From assembly GCF_020172665.1 (NCBI RefSeq), contig NZ_CP083985.1, forward strand, positions 3,452,540 to 3,516,539: a stretch of DNA of 64,000 bases. The letters are read 5' to 3'. Both the position numbers and the translations under genes were made by a program. A model generated the notes under the pieces. That model was not told the DNA's origin. It made no database searches and worked only from the letters and a program-made list of their open reading frames with translations. The stretch's first letter is position 1. Each line of letters begins with the position of its first letter. This document shows, in pieces, positions 19,816-29,859 of this stretch. This stretch comes from [Mycobacterium] zoologicum (GTDB lineage: Bacteria > Actinomycetota > Actinomycetes > Mycobacteriales > Mycobacteriaceae).

Positions 19816-22800
19816 TCACCGGAAGTCCCGGGATCGCGACCCCACCGCCAACTCGAGGGCACCCAGCCGATCGGCCAGCACGGTGACCGCTCCGCTGGCG
19901 TTCTGCACCCGGCCACGGATCAGCATGGCCGCCGCGGTCTGCGCGAGCCGACGGTGTCGCGCCCACACCCCCGGCGTGCATAGCACGTTGACCATCCCGG
20001 TCTCGTCCTCGAGGTTGATGAACGTGACCCCACGGGCGGTCGACGGCCGCTGCCGGTGTGTCACGGCCCCGGCCACCAGCACCCGGGTGCCGTCGGGGAC
20101 GCCGGCCAGCTGCTCGGCCGGGATGACCCCGGCGGCGTCGAGGTCGGTCCGCAGGAACTGGGTCGGGTAGCTGTCCGGGGAGACCCCGGTGGCCCACACG
20201 TCGGCGGCCGACAACTCGATCTCGCCCATCCCGGGCAGTGCCGGAGTGTGTGACGGCACCCCCACCCCGGGCAACCGGTCCGGCCGCTGGGCCGCCGCAG
20301 CCCCGGCCGTCCACAGCGCCTCACGACGCGACATGCCGAAGCCGCCGAACGCCCCGGCGGTGGCCAGCGCCTCGGCCTGCGAAGGCGAAAGCTGAACCCG
20401 GGCAGTCAGATCCAGCATCGACGCAAACGGCCCGTGCGCCTGGCGGTCGGCCACCATTCGCTCGGCCAGCTCCACACCGATACCGCGCACCGCACCCAGC
20501 CCGAGCCGGACCTGCATGCCGTCGTGTTCCAGCGTGGCGTGCGCCAGGCCGGCGTTGACGTCCGGCCCGTGCACCAAGACCCCGTGCCGGCGGGCGTCGG
20601 CGACCAGCGACTGCGGTGAATAGAAACCCATCGGCTGCGCCCGCAGCAGTGCTGCGCAGAACGCCGCCGGATGGTGCAGCTTGAACCAGGCCGAGTAGAA
20701 CACCAGCGACGCGAAGCTCATCGCGTGACTCTCCGGAAACCCGTAATTGGCAAAGGCTTCCAGCTTCTCGTAGATCCGGTCCGCCACCGCTCCGGTGATG
20801 CCGTGGCACTGCGCCATGCCGTCGTAGAACCGGTCCCGCAACCGGCGCATCCGCTCCGGAGACCGCTTGGAGCCCATCGCCCGGCGCAACTGGTCGGCCT
20901 CGCCGGCGGTGAATCCGGCGCAGTCCACCGCCAGTGTCATCAGTTGTTCCTGAAACAGCGGCACTCCCAAGGTTTTCCGCAGCGCCCGCGCCATGCACGG
21001 ATGTTCGTAGGCCACCGGGTCGATGCCGTTGCGGCGACGGATGTAGGGGTGCACCGATCCACCCTGTATCGGCCCGGGACGAATCAGTGCCACCTCCACC
21101 ACCAGGTCGTAGAACACCCGCGGCCGCAACCGCGGCAGGGTGGCCATCTGCGCGCGCGACTCCACCTGGAACACCCCGACCGTGTCGGCGCGGGCCAACA
21201 TCTCATAGACCGCCGCCTCCGACAGGTCGATCGCCGCCAGGTCCACCTCGATGCCCTTGTGCTGCGCCACCAGGTCGATCGCGTAGTGCAGCGCGGAGAG
21301 CATCCCCAGGCCCAACAGGTCGAACTTCACCAATCCGATTGCCGCACAGTCGTCTTTGTCCCACTGCAGCACGCTGCGGCCGGGCATCCGGGCCCACTCC
21401 ACCGGGCACACGTCGGCGATCGGGCGGTCGCAGATCACCATGCCGCCGGAGTGGATACCCAGATGCCGGGGCAGGTCGGCGACCTGGGCGGCCAGCTCGA
21501 TCACCGGGTCGGGGACACCGTCCAGCTCGGAACGATCAGCCGCCCCCCACCGGCTCAGCTGCTTACTCCAGGCGTCCTGCTGCCCGGGCGAGTACCCCAG
21601 CGCGCGGGCCATGTCCCGCACGGCGCTGCGGCCCCGGTAGGTGATGACGTTGGCAACCTGGGCGGCGTGGTCGCGGCCGTATTTGTCGTAGACGTACTGG
21701 ATCACCTCTTCGCGGCGATCCGACTCGATGTCGATGTCGATGTCGGGTGGGCCGTCGCGCGCCGGCGACAGGAACCGTTCGAACAACAGCTCATTGGCCA
21801 CCGGATCCACCGCGGTGACACCGAGGGCGTAACAGACCGCGGAATTGGCCGCCGACCCCCGGCCCTGGCACAGGATGTCACTGCGCCGGCAGAACCGGGT
21901 GATGTCGTGCACCACCAGGAAATAGCCTGGAAAGCCCAGCTGGGCAATGACTTCCAGCTCACGCTCGATCTGCGTATAAGCGGCCTGTGCGCGTTCGGGC
22001 GGGCCGTAGCGCTCCATGGCTCCGGCCAGCGCCAGGCGCCGAAGCCAACTGTCCTCGGTGTGTCCGTCGGGAACGGCAAACGGCGGCAGCCGCGGGGCGA
22101 TCAGCGCCAGCGAGAACGCACACTGCTCGCCGAGTTCGGCCGCCGCCGGCACCGCCGCCGGGTACGGCGCGAACAGCCGGGCCATCTCCGCACCGGAACG
22201 CAGATGCGCACCGCCCAGCGGGGCGAGCCGGCCGGCGGCGGAGTCCAGCGACTGACGTGCCCGCACCGCACCCAGCGCCATCGCCAACCGGCCCCGATCC
22301 GGCCGGGCGAAGTGGGCGCCGGTGGTGGCCACCAACCCCACCCCGAACCGGGGCGCCAGTGCGGCCAGCGCCGCGTTGCGCTCGTCGTCGCAGGGATCGC
22401 CGTGCCGGGTCAGCTCCACGCTGACCCGCCCGGCGCCGAACCGGTCCACCAGGTCGGCCAACGCGCCGGCCGCCGCGTCCGGGCCGCCGGTGGCCAGCGC
22501 GTGGCGGACGTGACCTTTGCGGCACCCGGTCAGAATGTGCCAGTGCCCGCCGGCCGCGTCGGTCAATGCGTCCAGGTCGAAACGCGGCCTGCCCTTCTCG
22601 CCGGCCAGGTGCGCGGCGGCGATCTGCCGCGACAGCCGCCGATAGCCCTCCGGGCCGCGGGCCAGCACCAGCAGATGCGGCCCGGGCGGGTCGGGCCCCT
22701 CGGTGCGCGCAACCTGCCCCAGCGACAGCTCGGCGCCGAAGACGGTGCCGATCTCCAGTTCCTTGGCGGCCTCGGCGAACCGCACCACCCCGTACAGGCC

Positions 22801-23079
22801 GTTGTGGTCGGTCAGCGCGATGGCCCGCAGGCCCAGCCTGACGGCCTCGGCGACCAGCTCCTGCGGGGTGCTGGCCCCGTCCAAGAAGCTGTACGCCGAG
22901 TGCGCGTGCAGCTCGGCGTAGGGCACAACCAGGGAAGGCGGCCGATACTGTTCGCGTTGCGGTGGGGCCGACGGGGCGCGATCTGCCGACACACCGGCCG
23001 ACACACCGGTGTGACGAGGCTTACCATCTAGAACACGTTCCATTTCCGCCCAGCTCGGCGGCCCGTAACCCCAACTCAC
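19816..23079 (-). CDS. dnaE2: Error-prone DNA polymerase III alpha subunit DnaE2
   Basis: DnaE2 is the damage-induced translesion polymerase of mycobacteria and works with ImuA' and ImuB, both also in this window (33438-35713). It has a PHP domain (AELHAHSAYSFLDGAS) and a polymerase core with catalytic acids in PPDIDIDIESDRREE (about residue 445). A helix-hairpin-helix/OB region follows at the C-terminus (VLVAGAVTHRQRPSTARGV). The frame is open to 23232, but the LexA box at 23093-23108 overlaps the next in-frame ATG (23100). The Mtb protein begins at the equivalent of SWGYGPPSWAEMERVL, so GTG 23079 (1087 aa) is chosen. The Shine-Dalgarno is poor. Confidence 0.95.
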   Translation of the reverse strand: MSWGYGPPSWAEMERVLDGKPRHTGVSAGVSADRAPSAPPQREQYRPPSLVVPYAELHAHSAYSFLDGASTPQELVAEAVRLGLRAIALTDHNGLYGVVRFAEAAKELEIGTVFGAELSLGQVARTEGPDPPGPHLLVLARGPEGYRRLSRQIAAAHLAGEKGRPRFDLDALTDAAGGHWHILTGCRKGHVRHALATGGPDAAAGALADLVDRFGAGRVSVELTRHGDPCDDERNAALAALAPRFGVGLVATTGAHFARPDRGRLAMALGAVRARQSLDSAAGRLAPLGGAHLRSGAEMARLFAPYPAAVPAAAELGEQCAFSLALIAPRLPPFAVPDGHTEDSWLRRLALAGAMERYGPPERAQAAYTQIERELEVIAQLGFPGYFLVVHDITRFCRRSDILCQGRGSAANSAVCYALGVTAVDPVANELLFERFLSPARDGPPDIDIDIESDRREEVIQYVYDKYGRDHAAQVANVITYRGRSAVRDMARALGYSPGQQDAWSKQLSRWGAADRSELDGVPDPVIELAAQVADLPRHLGIHSGGMVICDRPIADVCPVEWARMPGRSVLQWDKDDCAAIGLVKFDLLGLGMLSALHYAIDLVAQHKGIEVDLAAIDLSEAAVYEMLARADTVGVFQVESRAQMATLPRLRPRVFYDLVVEVALIRPGPIQGGSVHPYIRRRNGIDPVAYEHPCMARALRKTLGVPLFQEQLMTLAVDCAGFTAGEADQLRRAMGSKRSPERMRRLRDRFYDGMAQCHGITGAVADRIYEKLEAFANYGFPESHAMSFASLVFYSAWFKLHHPAAFCAALLRAQPMGFYSPQSLVADARRHGVLVHGPDVNAGLAHATLEHDGMQVRLGLGAVRGIGVELAERMVADRQAHGPFASMLDLTARVQLSPSQAEALATAGAFGGFGMSRREALWTAGAAAAQRPDRLPGVGVPSHTPALPGMGEIELSAADVWATGVSPDSYPTQFLRTDLDAAGVIPAEQLAGVPDGTRVLVAGAVTHRQRPSTARGVTFINLEDETGMVNVLCTPGVWARHRRLAQTAAAMLIRGRVQNASGAVTVLADRLGALELAVGSRSRDFR

Positions 23080-23092
23080 ACCCCCCAATTTA

Positions 23093-23108
23093 TCGAACAT
23101 GTGTGCGA
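23093..23108. promoter_or_regulatory. LexA (SOS) box upstream of dnaE2
   Basis: TCGAACATGTGTGCGA matches the mycobacterial LexA consensus TCGAAC-N4-GTTCGA with one mismatch. It lies 14 nt upstream of the chosen dnaE2 start and 84 nt upstream of the mmpS ATG on the other strand, in a 112-bp divergent region. Confidence 0.85.
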
Positions 23109-23191
23109 TATGCTTGAAGTTGGGTGTCGAGAAGAACTTTGATGCACTAATCTGTGTCAGATTCGGCACACCACCTCGAAAGGCATTCTTG

Positions 23192-23623
23192 ATGTTCGGC
23201 CTTGTCAAACGTGCGTGGTTACCGCTGCTCATCGTGCTTGTCCTGCTGGTGGGAGGATTCGTCGTGCAGCGGGTTCGCGGTTATTTCGGCGCCGACGACA
23301 GCGGCAGCAGCGCCGCCCCGTTCGAGGACACCAAGCCGTTTCACCCCAAGGTCGTGGTCTACGACATCTTCAGCCCGGATGGGACCTACGCCGACATCAA
23401 CTACCTAGACCTCGACGCCACCCCGCAGCGGGTCGACGGCGCCGGCCTGCCGTGGTCACTGACCCTGTCGACCACCAACCCGGCGGTGAGCCCCAATATC
23501 GTCGCCCAGGGTGACGGCGCCACCATCGGTTGCCGAGTCACCATCGACGGCGTGGTCAAAGACGAACGAATCGCCACCGGCCCGGTGAGCGCCCAGACCT
23601 TCTGCATTGTGAAATCCGCATGA
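23192..23623 (+). CDS. mmpS: MmpS-family membrane accessory protein
   Basis: MmpS proteins are small membrane-anchored partners of MmpL lipid/siderophore exporters. This one has 143 residues. It has one N-terminal transmembrane helix ([18 protein letters not shown]) and a periplasmic beta-sandwich with [20 protein letters not shown] and a cysteine pair (IGCRVTI, TFCIVK). The ATG at 23192 has AAAGG about 9 nt upstream; the frame is open further to 23099 but lacks homology there. It overlaps mmpL by 4 nt (ATGA). It most resembles MmpS4/MmpS5. Confidence 0.92.
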   Translation: MFGLVKRAWLPLLIVLVLLVGGFVVQRVRGYFGADDSGSSAAPFEDTKPFHPKVVVYDIFSPDGTYADINYLDLDATPQRVDGAGLPWSLTLSTTNPAVSPNIVAQGDGATIGCRVTIDGVVKDERIATGPVSAQTFCIVKSA

Positions 23624-26526
23624 GCAAACACACCGGCCCCGATGCCGACGCCCCGACCGACACGCTGACGGTGTCCCCACAGCCCAAGCGCGGCGGCATC
23701 CCGGCGTGGATCCGCCGGCTGGCGGTACCGATCATCCTGGTCTGGCTCGGGCTCACCGTGCTGGTGAATGTCATCGTGCCGCAGCTCGACGAAGTCGGGA
23801 AGATGCGCGCGGTGTCGATGGCCCCCAAGGACGCTCCGTCGATGGTCGCGATGATGCGCATCGGCAAGACCTTCGAGGAGTTCAAGTCCGACAGCTCGGC
23901 GATGGTGGTGATCGAGGGCGACCAGCCACTCGGTGACGCGGCACACGACTACTACGACGAACTGGTCAAGAAATTCACCGCCGACCACACCCACGTCGAG
24001 CACATCCAGGACTTCTGGAGTGACCCGCTGACCGCGGCCGGCTCGCAGAGCCCGGACGGCAAGGCCGCCTACGTGCAGGTGTACCTGGCCGGCAACATGG
24101 GCGAGACGCTGGCCAACGAGTCGGTCGAGGCCGTCCAGAAGATCATCGCCGATACCCCGGCCCCCGAGGGGGTGCACGCCTACGTCACCGGTGGGGCCGC
24201 ACTCAACGCCGATCAGCACATCGCCGGCGACAAGAGCCTCAAGATCATCACCGCACTGACGTTCGTCGTGATCATCACGATGCTGCTGTCCATCTACCGA
24301 TCGATCGGCACGGTGCTGCTGGTGCTGGGCATGGTGGTCTTCGAGCTGAGCGCCGCCCGCGGCGTGGTGGCCGTCCTCGGCTTCTACAACATCATCGGCC
24401 TGTCGACGTTCGCGGTGAACCTGCTGGTGACACTGGCCATCGCCGCCTCGACGGACTATGCGATCTTCCTGCTGGGCCGCTATCAGGAGGCGCGAGCGCT
24501 CGGCGAGGACAAGGAGTCGGCGTTCCACACCATGTATCACGGCACCGCGCACGTGATCCTGGGATCGGGCCTGACCATCGCCGGAGCAACCTTCTGTCTG
24601 CACTTCACCCGGCTGCCCTATTTCCGGTCGCTGGGCATTCCGCTGGCGATCGGCATGCTGGTCGTGGTCGTCGCCGCGCTCACCTTCGGCTCCGCGGTGG
24701 TGGCGGTGGCCAGCCGCTTCGGCATGCTGGAACCCAAGCGGGCCATGCGGATTCGTACCTGGCGGCGGATCGGCGCGATGATCGTGCGCTGGCCCGGGCC
24801 GGTGCTGGTGGCCACCACGGCGGTCTGTCTGGTCGGACTGCTCACCCTGCCGGGGTATGAGACCAACTACAACGACCGGATGTACCTGCCGGACTACGTG
24901 CCGGCCAACATCGGCTACGCCGCCGCGGACCGGCACTTCTCCCAGGCCCGGATGAACCCCGAGCTGCTGATGATCGAGACCGATCACGACATGCGCAACC
25001 CGGCCGACTTCCTGGTCATCAACCGGATCGCCAAACGAGTCTTCGAGGTGCCGGGCATCGGGCGGGTGCAGACCATCACCCGGCCGCTGGGCACGCCGAT
25101 CGAGCACACCACGATCCCGTTCGCGATCAGCATGCAGGGCACCACCCAGCAGCTGAACATGAAGTACCAGCTCGACAGCATGAAGAAGATGCTGAAAATG
25201 GCCGAGGACATGAAGGTCTCCGTCGACAGCATGAAGGCGATGCTCGAAGTCACCCGCGAGATGTCTGCGACCACCCACAGCATGGCCACCAAGATGCACA
25301 AGATGCTCGCCGACATCCAGAACATGCGCGACGAGATGGCCGACTTCGACGACATGTGGCGGCCGATGCGCAGCTACTTCTATTGGGAGCCACACTGTTT
25401 CGACATCCCGATCTGCCACTCGATCCGGTCGATCTTCGACCTGATGGACGGCATCGACCAGATGACCGAGGATTTCGAGCTGGTGTTACCCGACATCGAC
25501 AACCTCGACCGGTTGATGCCGCGGATGCTCGAGATCATGCCGCCGATGATCAAGACCATGGAAAACATGCAGAAGACCCAGCTGGAGATGCAGGCCTCCC
25601 AGGAGGGCATGCAGCTGCAGATGCAAAAGATGATCGAGGGCCAGAACGCCATGGGCAAGGCGTTCGACGACTCCAAGAACGACGACTCGTTCTACCTGCC
25701 GCCCGAGGCGTTCGACAACCCCGACTTCAAGCGCGGCATGAAGATGTTCCTGTCGCCCGACGGGCATGCGGTGCGGTTCATCATCAGCCACGAAGGCGAC
25801 CCGATGTCCCCGGAGGGCGTCAGCCACATCGCGCCGATCAAGCACGCCGTGCACGAGGCGCTCAAGGGGACCCCACTGGAGGGCTCCAAGGTCTACCTGG
25901 CCGGCACCGCGGCCATGTTCAAAGACATGAAGGACGGCTCCGCCTGGGACCTGATCATCGCCGGCATCGCGTCGCTGTGCCTGATCTTCATCATCATGCT
26001 GCTGATCACCCGCGCCGTGGTGGCCTCGGCGGTGATCGTCGGCACCGTGCTGCTGTCGCTGGGCACCTCGTTCGGCATCTCGGTGCTGATCTGGCAGCAC
26101 ATCATCGGCCTGCACCTGCACTGGATGGTGCTGGCGATGTCGGTGATCATCCTGCTGGCGGTCGGTTCGGACTACAACCTGCTGCTGGTCTCCCGGATGA
26201 AGGAGGAGCTGCACGGCGGGCTCAAGACCGGCATCATCCGTGCCATGGGCGGCAGTGGCTCCGTCGTCACCTCGGCGGGCCTGGTGTTCGCGTTCACGAT
26301 GATGTCGATGATGGTCTCCGACCTGAAGGTGATCGGCCAGGTGGGCTCCACCATCGGCCTGGGCCTGCTGATCGACACGTTGGTGATCCGGTCGTTCATG
26401 ACGCCGTCGATCGCCGCGCTGCTGGGACGTTGGTTCTGGTGGCCACAGCGGGTGTGGATCAGGCCGAGTCCCGCTGCGCAGCAGGCGGCTTCGCTGCCGG
26501 CGAGCGACCAGGTACCCGTCGGCTGA
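23620..26526 (+). CDS. mmpL: MmpL-family RND exporter (MmpL4/MmpL5-like)
   Basis: This 968-residue RND-superfamily inner-membrane exporter has about 12 helices. Proton-relay Asp-Tyr pairs are seen in TM4 ([16 protein letters not shown]) and TM10 ([16 protein letters not shown]). Between TM7 and TM8 is a long Met-rich coiled-coil insertion (for example [20 protein letters not shown]) with CFDIPIC in the middle, characteristic of MmpL4/MmpL5. Those Mtb proteins export mycobactin siderophores with their MmpS partners, and MmpL5 also exports drugs. The true ATG (23620) overlaps mmpS; the frame opens earlier, at 23530. No MarR-type regulator gene is adjacent. Confidence 0.93.
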   Translation: MSKHTGPDADAPTDTLTVSPQPKRGGIPAWIRRLAVPIILVWLGLTVLVNVIVPQLDEVGKMRAVSMAPKDAPSMVAMMRIGKTFEEFKSDSSAMVVIEGDQPLGDAAHDYYDELVKKFTADHTHVEHIQDFWSDPLTAAGSQSPDGKAAYVQVYLAGNMGETLANESVEAVQKIIADTPAPEGVHAYVTGGAALNADQHIAGDKSLKIITALTFVVIITMLLSIYRSIGTVLLVLGMVVFELSAARGVVAVLGFYNIIGLSTFAVNLLVTLAIAASTDYAIFLLGRYQEARALGEDKESAFHTMYHGTAHVILGSGLTIAGATFCLHFTRLPYFRSLGIPLAIGMLVVVVAALTFGSAVVAVASRFGMLEPKRAMRIRTWRRIGAMIVRWPGPVLVATTAVCLVGLLTLPGYETNYNDRMYLPDYVPANIGYAAADRHFSQARMNPELLMIETDHDMRNPADFLVINRIAKRVFEVPGIGRVQTITRPLGTPIEHTTIPFAISMQGTTQQLNMKYQLDSMKKMLKMAEDMKVSVDSMKAMLEVTREMSATTHSMATKMHKMLADIQNMRDEMADFDDMWRPMRSYFYWEPHCFDIPICHSIRSIFDLMDGIDQMTEDFELVLPDIDNLDRLMPRMLEIMPPMIKTMENMQKTQLEMQASQEGMQLQMQKMIEGQNAMGKAFDDSKNDDSFYLPPEAFDNPDFKRGMKMFLSPDGHAVRFIISHEGDPMSPEGVSHIAPIKHAVHEALKGTPLEGSKVYLAGTAAMFKDMKDGSAWDLIIAGIASLCLIFIIMLLITRAVVASAVIVGTVLLSLGTSFGISVLIWQHIIGLHLHWMVLAMSVIILLAVGSDYNLLLVSRMKEELHGGLKTGIIRAMGGSGSVVTSAGLVFAFTMMSMMVSDLKVIGQVGSTIGLGLLIDTLVIRSFMTPSIAALLGRWFWWPQRVWIRPSPAAQQAASLPASDQVPVG

Positions 26527-26538
26527 CGGTTGTCGGCC

Positions 26539-27399
26539 TCATGAGGCCGGGCGCACCACCAGCACCGGCGCATGCGCCGACTGCACCACCGCCAGGCTGA
26601 CCGAACCCAGCAGCATTCCGGTGAAGCCGCCGCGACCGTGACTGCCCACCACCACCAGCTGGGCCTCCTGCGATCGCTCGATGAGTTGATCGGCCGGCCG
26701 GTCACCGACCACCACCCGACGCACGGTGACATCCGGGTAGCGCTCATGCCAGCCGGCCAGCCGCTCGGCCAGCGCTAGTTCGCCGTCGGAAGCCATTGCG
26801 GCCGTGTCGATTCCGGGGAAGTCGAGCATCCCGGTGTCATGCCAGGCGTACACCGCCACCAGCTCCACACCGCGCAGCGACGCCTCTTCGAAAGCCAGCG
26901 CCGTCGCGGCCTCCGACACCGGGGAGCCGTCGATACCGACCACCACCGGTGCCTCGGGGGGACATGGATGCCCCTCGTGGATGACCGCAACCGGGCAGTG
27001 CGCATGCCGCACCAGTGACGAGCTGACCGACCCGAGCAGGCTGCGCCGCAACCGGCCGTGTCCACGGGACCCGACCACCAGCCGGATCGCCTCACGGCTC
27101 ATGTCCACCAACGTCGGCACCGTCGAGCCGACGACGGTCTGCGCCTCGATCGACTGCTCGGGGACCAGCGCCTCGGCGCGGCTGACCGCATCGCGCAGGT
27201 AGCGTTCGCCCTGTTCGCGCTGCCACTCGGTGTAACCGGGCGGCATCGGCGTCTCGGGAAACGTCATCACCACCTGCGGCGCCAGCACATGAATCAGACC
27301 CAGCGGCATGTTGTGCAAGGCGGCGGTGCGCGCCGCCCACTCGACCGCCGCGACCGACGACGGCGATCCGTCCACACCGACCAGGATTGCGGGCTTCAT
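26539..27399 (-). CDS. Tandem universal stress protein
   Basis: This 286-residue cytosolic protein has two UspA domains (about 1-145 and 150-285). Each begins with a VGVDGSP/VGIDGSP strand-loop and ends with the ATP-binding motif G-2x-G-9x-G-S: GSRGHGRLRRSLLGSVSSSL and GSHGRGGFTGMLLGSVSLAV. It belongs to the two-domain Usp class common in Mtb, often linked to hypoxia and dormancy. It converges with mmpL (12-nt gap) and diverges from otsB. Its upstream region shows no recognisable DosR box. Confidence 0.92.
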   Translation of the reverse strand: MKPAILVGVDGSPSSVAAVEWAARTAALHNMPLGLIHVLAPQVVMTFPETPMPPGYTEWQREQGERYLRDAVSRAEALVPEQSIEAQTVVGSTVPTLVDMSREAIRLVVGSRGHGRLRRSLLGSVSSSLVRHAHCPVAVIHEGHPCPPEAPVVVGIDGSPVSEAATALAFEEASLRGVELVAVYAWHDTGMLDFPGIDTAAMASDGELALAERLAGWHERYPDVTVRRVVVGDRPADQLIERSQEAQLVVVGSHGRGGFTGMLLGSVSLAVVQSAHAPVLVVRPAS

Positions 27400-27433
27400 G
27401 CCTCCACGCTAATGGTGTGACACCGTGGTGGCT

Positions 27434-28540
27434 ATGTCCGCCATGCCCGTCACGATCGACCCCCGTCGCCACGACGCCGTGCTGTTCTGTCTCGCTGGTG
27501 GCGTACCGGCGGCACTCGCCGAGAAGTTGCAGCGGGCCGGCGTGCGCGTCGCGCCGGTGTCGGCCAGTTCGGACCTGCGGCCCGCCGCCGCCCGGTTGGC
27601 TGTGCTTCCGGGTCGGTGCGTGGTGGTGACCGACGCCGGGCCGTGTGCAATCGATGCGCGCAGCGCCGGATTCGCATGGGTGATCGGGGTGGGGTGCGAC
27701 GACGGGGACGTTCGCGTGGATGCCGCGGACCGGATTGCGGTGCGTACCGGGGACCGGCCGATGTCAGCATTGCCGAATGCGACGACCGAGCTGACGAAGC
27801 TCTCCCACCCGGCGGTTTTCTTCGACTTCGACGGCACCCTGTCGGACATCGTCGATGATCCGGGTGCGGCCCGGCCGGTGGACGGTGCAGTGGATGCGTT
27901 GTCCGCGTTGGCCGCTCGGTGTCCGGTGGCGGTGCTGTCCGGTCGCGACCTGGCCGACGTGCGGGCGCGGGTGGGCCTGGACGGGATCTGGTACGCCGGC
28001 AGTCACGGCTTTGAGATGACCGGGCCGGACGGCACCCATCACCAGAACGACGCCGCCACGAGCGCGGTGCTCCTGCTGTCGGCCGCGGCCGGTTCTCTGC
28101 ACGATCAGCTGGGCGCGATCCCGGGAGTCATGGTGGAGCACAAGCGGTATGCCGTCGCGGTGCACTACCGCAATGCGGCCCGGGATCGGGTCGGCGAGGT
28201 GCTGGCCGCGGTGCGCGACACGGGCCGGCGTCGTGGCCTGCGGGTCACCACCGGCCGCGAGGTGATCGAGCTGCGCCCGGAGATCGATTGGGACAAGGGC
28301 CGCACACTGCGCTGGATACTGGACCGGTTGGCCGGAGACGGCCCGGTGACGCCCGTCTTTCTCGGCGACGACATCACCGACGAGGACGCCTTCGATGCGG
28401 TGAACGAAGTGGCGGGTGTCGGGATCATCGTGCGGCACAACGACGATGGCGATCGCGCCACCGCCGCCAGATACGCACTGGACAGTCCGGCGCAGGTGGC
28501 CGAGTTCACCGCTCGGCTGGCCGACCGGCTCGCGGAGTAG
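27434..28540 (+). CDS. otsB: Trehalose-6-phosphate phosphatase
   Basis: OtsB dephosphorylates trehalose-6-phosphate to trehalose, needed for trehalose mycolate synthesis. The protein has an N-terminal HAD-like extension (about 1-115, VTIDPRRHDAVLFCLAGG) and a C-terminal phosphatase domain with the catalytic motif FFDFDGTLSDIV, SGRDLADV, the cap, and the late FLGDDITDEDAF acidic motif. This two-part layout matches Mtb OtsB2 (Rv3372). Possible starts are GTG 27425, GTG 27428, ATG 27434 and ATG 27443; none has a clear Shine-Dalgarno. It diverges from the universal stress protein gene. Confidence 0.93.
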   Translation: MSAMPVTIDPRRHDAVLFCLAGGVPAALAEKLQRAGVRVAPVSASSDLRPAAARLAVLPGRCVVVTDAGPCAIDARSAGFAWVIGVGCDDGDVRVDAADRIAVRTGDRPMSALPNATTELTKLSHPAVFFDFDGTLSDIVDDPGAARPVDGAVDALSALAARCPVAVLSGRDLADVRARVGLDGIWYAGSHGFEMTGPDGTHHQNDAATSAVLLLSAAAGSLHDQLGAIPGVMVEHKRYAVAVHYRNAARDRVGEVLAAVRDTGRRRGLRVTTGREVIELRPEIDWDKGRTLRWILDRLAGDGPVTPVFLGDDITDEDAFDAVNEVAGVGIIVRHNDDGDRATAARYALDSPAQVAEFTARLADRLAE

Positions 28541-28595
28541 CGGCTGGGGACTTCCGCCCCTTCTCTGGCAGTGGCGCGCCTGATCGGATGGGGTC

Positions 28596-28817
28596 ATGGA
28601 CGCCTACACCGCCGCTGAGACCGCGCAGATCGGCAGCGAGTACCTGGAGTTCCCCGAGCTCGACGACCGAGACTTCCAGAGGCTCGCCCACGCTCGTGTC
28701 GGCAAGCTCACCAAGATGTTCATGCCGTCGAACCATCCGCCGGTGGTGGAGCTGATGGTGTCGATCTGGGTCGACGGCCTGGCCACCGGACTGCGGATGG
28801 CCAAAGAGGACGCCTAG
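28596..28817 (+). CDS. Small conserved hypothetical protein
   Basis: This is a 73-residue acidic protein of unknown function with no signal peptide or membrane helix. It has a G-rich element (GGATGGGG) before ATG 28596. The C-terminal segment PPVVELMVSIWVDGLATGLR looks like an amphipathic helix. It lies 55 nt downstream of otsB on the same strand. Coding potential is inferred from the start signal and GC-rich third positions. Confidence 0.55.
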   Translation: MDAYTAAETAQIGSEYLEFPELDDRDFQRLAHARVGKLTKMFMPSNHPPVVELMVSIWVDGLATGLRMAKEDA

Positions 28818-28906
28818 CAACGAACCCGGTTAGGGCTCGTCGTCGTCCTCGTCGCCGGAATCGTTTTCCCGTGAATCCAGTGCCAACTGGGGCAGAAATG
28901 GACTGC

Positions 28907-29776
28907 TCAGGCCCGGTACTCCACTGAACCGTCGTCAAGCACCACTCGGGCGTTGGTGCCGTCGGGACCGGAAGCCTCGGTACGGAACACCGCCTTACCC
29001 GGCTCGGTGCGCCAGATCGAGGTAGTCAGCGTCTCCCCCGGGAACACCGGGTCGGTGAACCGCGCCGCGATCGCGCTGATCCGGCCGGCGTCGCCGCCAC
29101 CGAGTTCGGCGACCAGCGCCCGCCCGGCGAATCCGTAGGTGCACAGCCCGTGCAGGATCGGCCGGGGGAATCCGGCCAGCGTGGTGGCGAACCACGGGTC
29201 GCTGTGCAACGGATTGCGGTCGCCGGAGAGCCGGTAGAGCAGTGCCTGATCCTCCCGCGTCGGGTACGCGGTGCGCGAATCCGGTTGCGTCTCAGGGATC
29301 TCCGGGGCCACCGCACGCTGTCCCGGCTCGCCGCCGAAGCCACCGGCCTTGCGGATCACCACCGTCACCAGCGTCTCGACCAGCGGCTGCGCGGTCTTGG
29401 GGTCGCTGCCGCGCGCCCGCAGCATCACGATGGCGTTCTTGCCCTCGCCCTTGTCCTGGATGTCGGCCACCTCGGCGACCACCTGCAGGCTTCCGGCGGC
29501 GGGCAACGGCGCGAACAGTCGCACCTCCTGCGAACCGTGCAGCAGCAGCGCCGGGTTGAAGGTGCCGATCTTGCCGGCGGCGGCAAACCCCAGGCAACAG
29601 ATGACGGCGTAGGTGGGCAGCACCTGCTGAGCGATGTCGTGACTGTTCTCGGTGGTGAAGGCCAGATCGGCGGTGCCGGCTCCGACCCCGAGCGCGTACA
29701 GCATGGTGTCGCGGTCGGTCCACTCGACCAGAACGGGATCGGTGGTCACGCCGATGGCTGTCGGGTCCAGTGCCAT
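28907..29776 (-). CDS. htdY: 3-hydroxyacyl-thioester dehydratase, MaoC type (HtdY)
   Basis: This 289-residue double-hotdog (R)-specific enoyl hydratase/dehydratase is like Rv3389c. The hydratase-2 motif YRLSGDRNPLHSDPWFA (about residue 190) contains the catalytic Asp and His. The N-terminal hotdog (about 1-140) has lost the motif and serves substrate binding, as in eukaryotic hydratase 2. It hydrates trans-2-enoyl-CoA or performs the reverse reaction in fatty-acid metabolism. It diverges from lpqD, as in Mtb Rv3389c-Rv3390. Confidence 0.92.
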   Translation of the reverse strand: MALDPTAIGVTTDPVLVEWTDRDTMLYALGVGAGTADLAFTTENSHDIAQQVLPTYAVICCLGFAAAGKIGTFNPALLLHGSQEVRLFAPLPAAGSLQVVAEVADIQDKGEGKNAIVMLRARGSDPKTAQPLVETLVTVVIRKAGGFGGEPGQRAVAPEIPETQPDSRTAYPTREDQALLYRLSGDRNPLHSDPWFATTLAGFPRPILHGLCTYGFAGRALVAELGGGDAGRISAIAARFTDPVFPGETLTTSIWRTEPGKAVFRTEASGPDGTNARVVLDDGSVEYRA

Positions 29777-29859
29777 GAGGTCTCCTATTCGGGCCGGGGA
29801 TCACGACCATTTCAGCAGAACCCGCTCCGATCGCACCATGAACACGGCAGGCTGTCGCC

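Noticed and set aside
20671..23031. 786-codon plus-strand ORF opposite dnaE2
   Set aside because: It is antisense to conserved dnaE2, with His/Arg-rich composition typical of shadow frames.
23401..25419. 672-codon minus-strand ORF opposite mmpS-mmpL
   Set aside because: Antisense to clear MmpS/MmpL coding sequence, with no recognisable domain.
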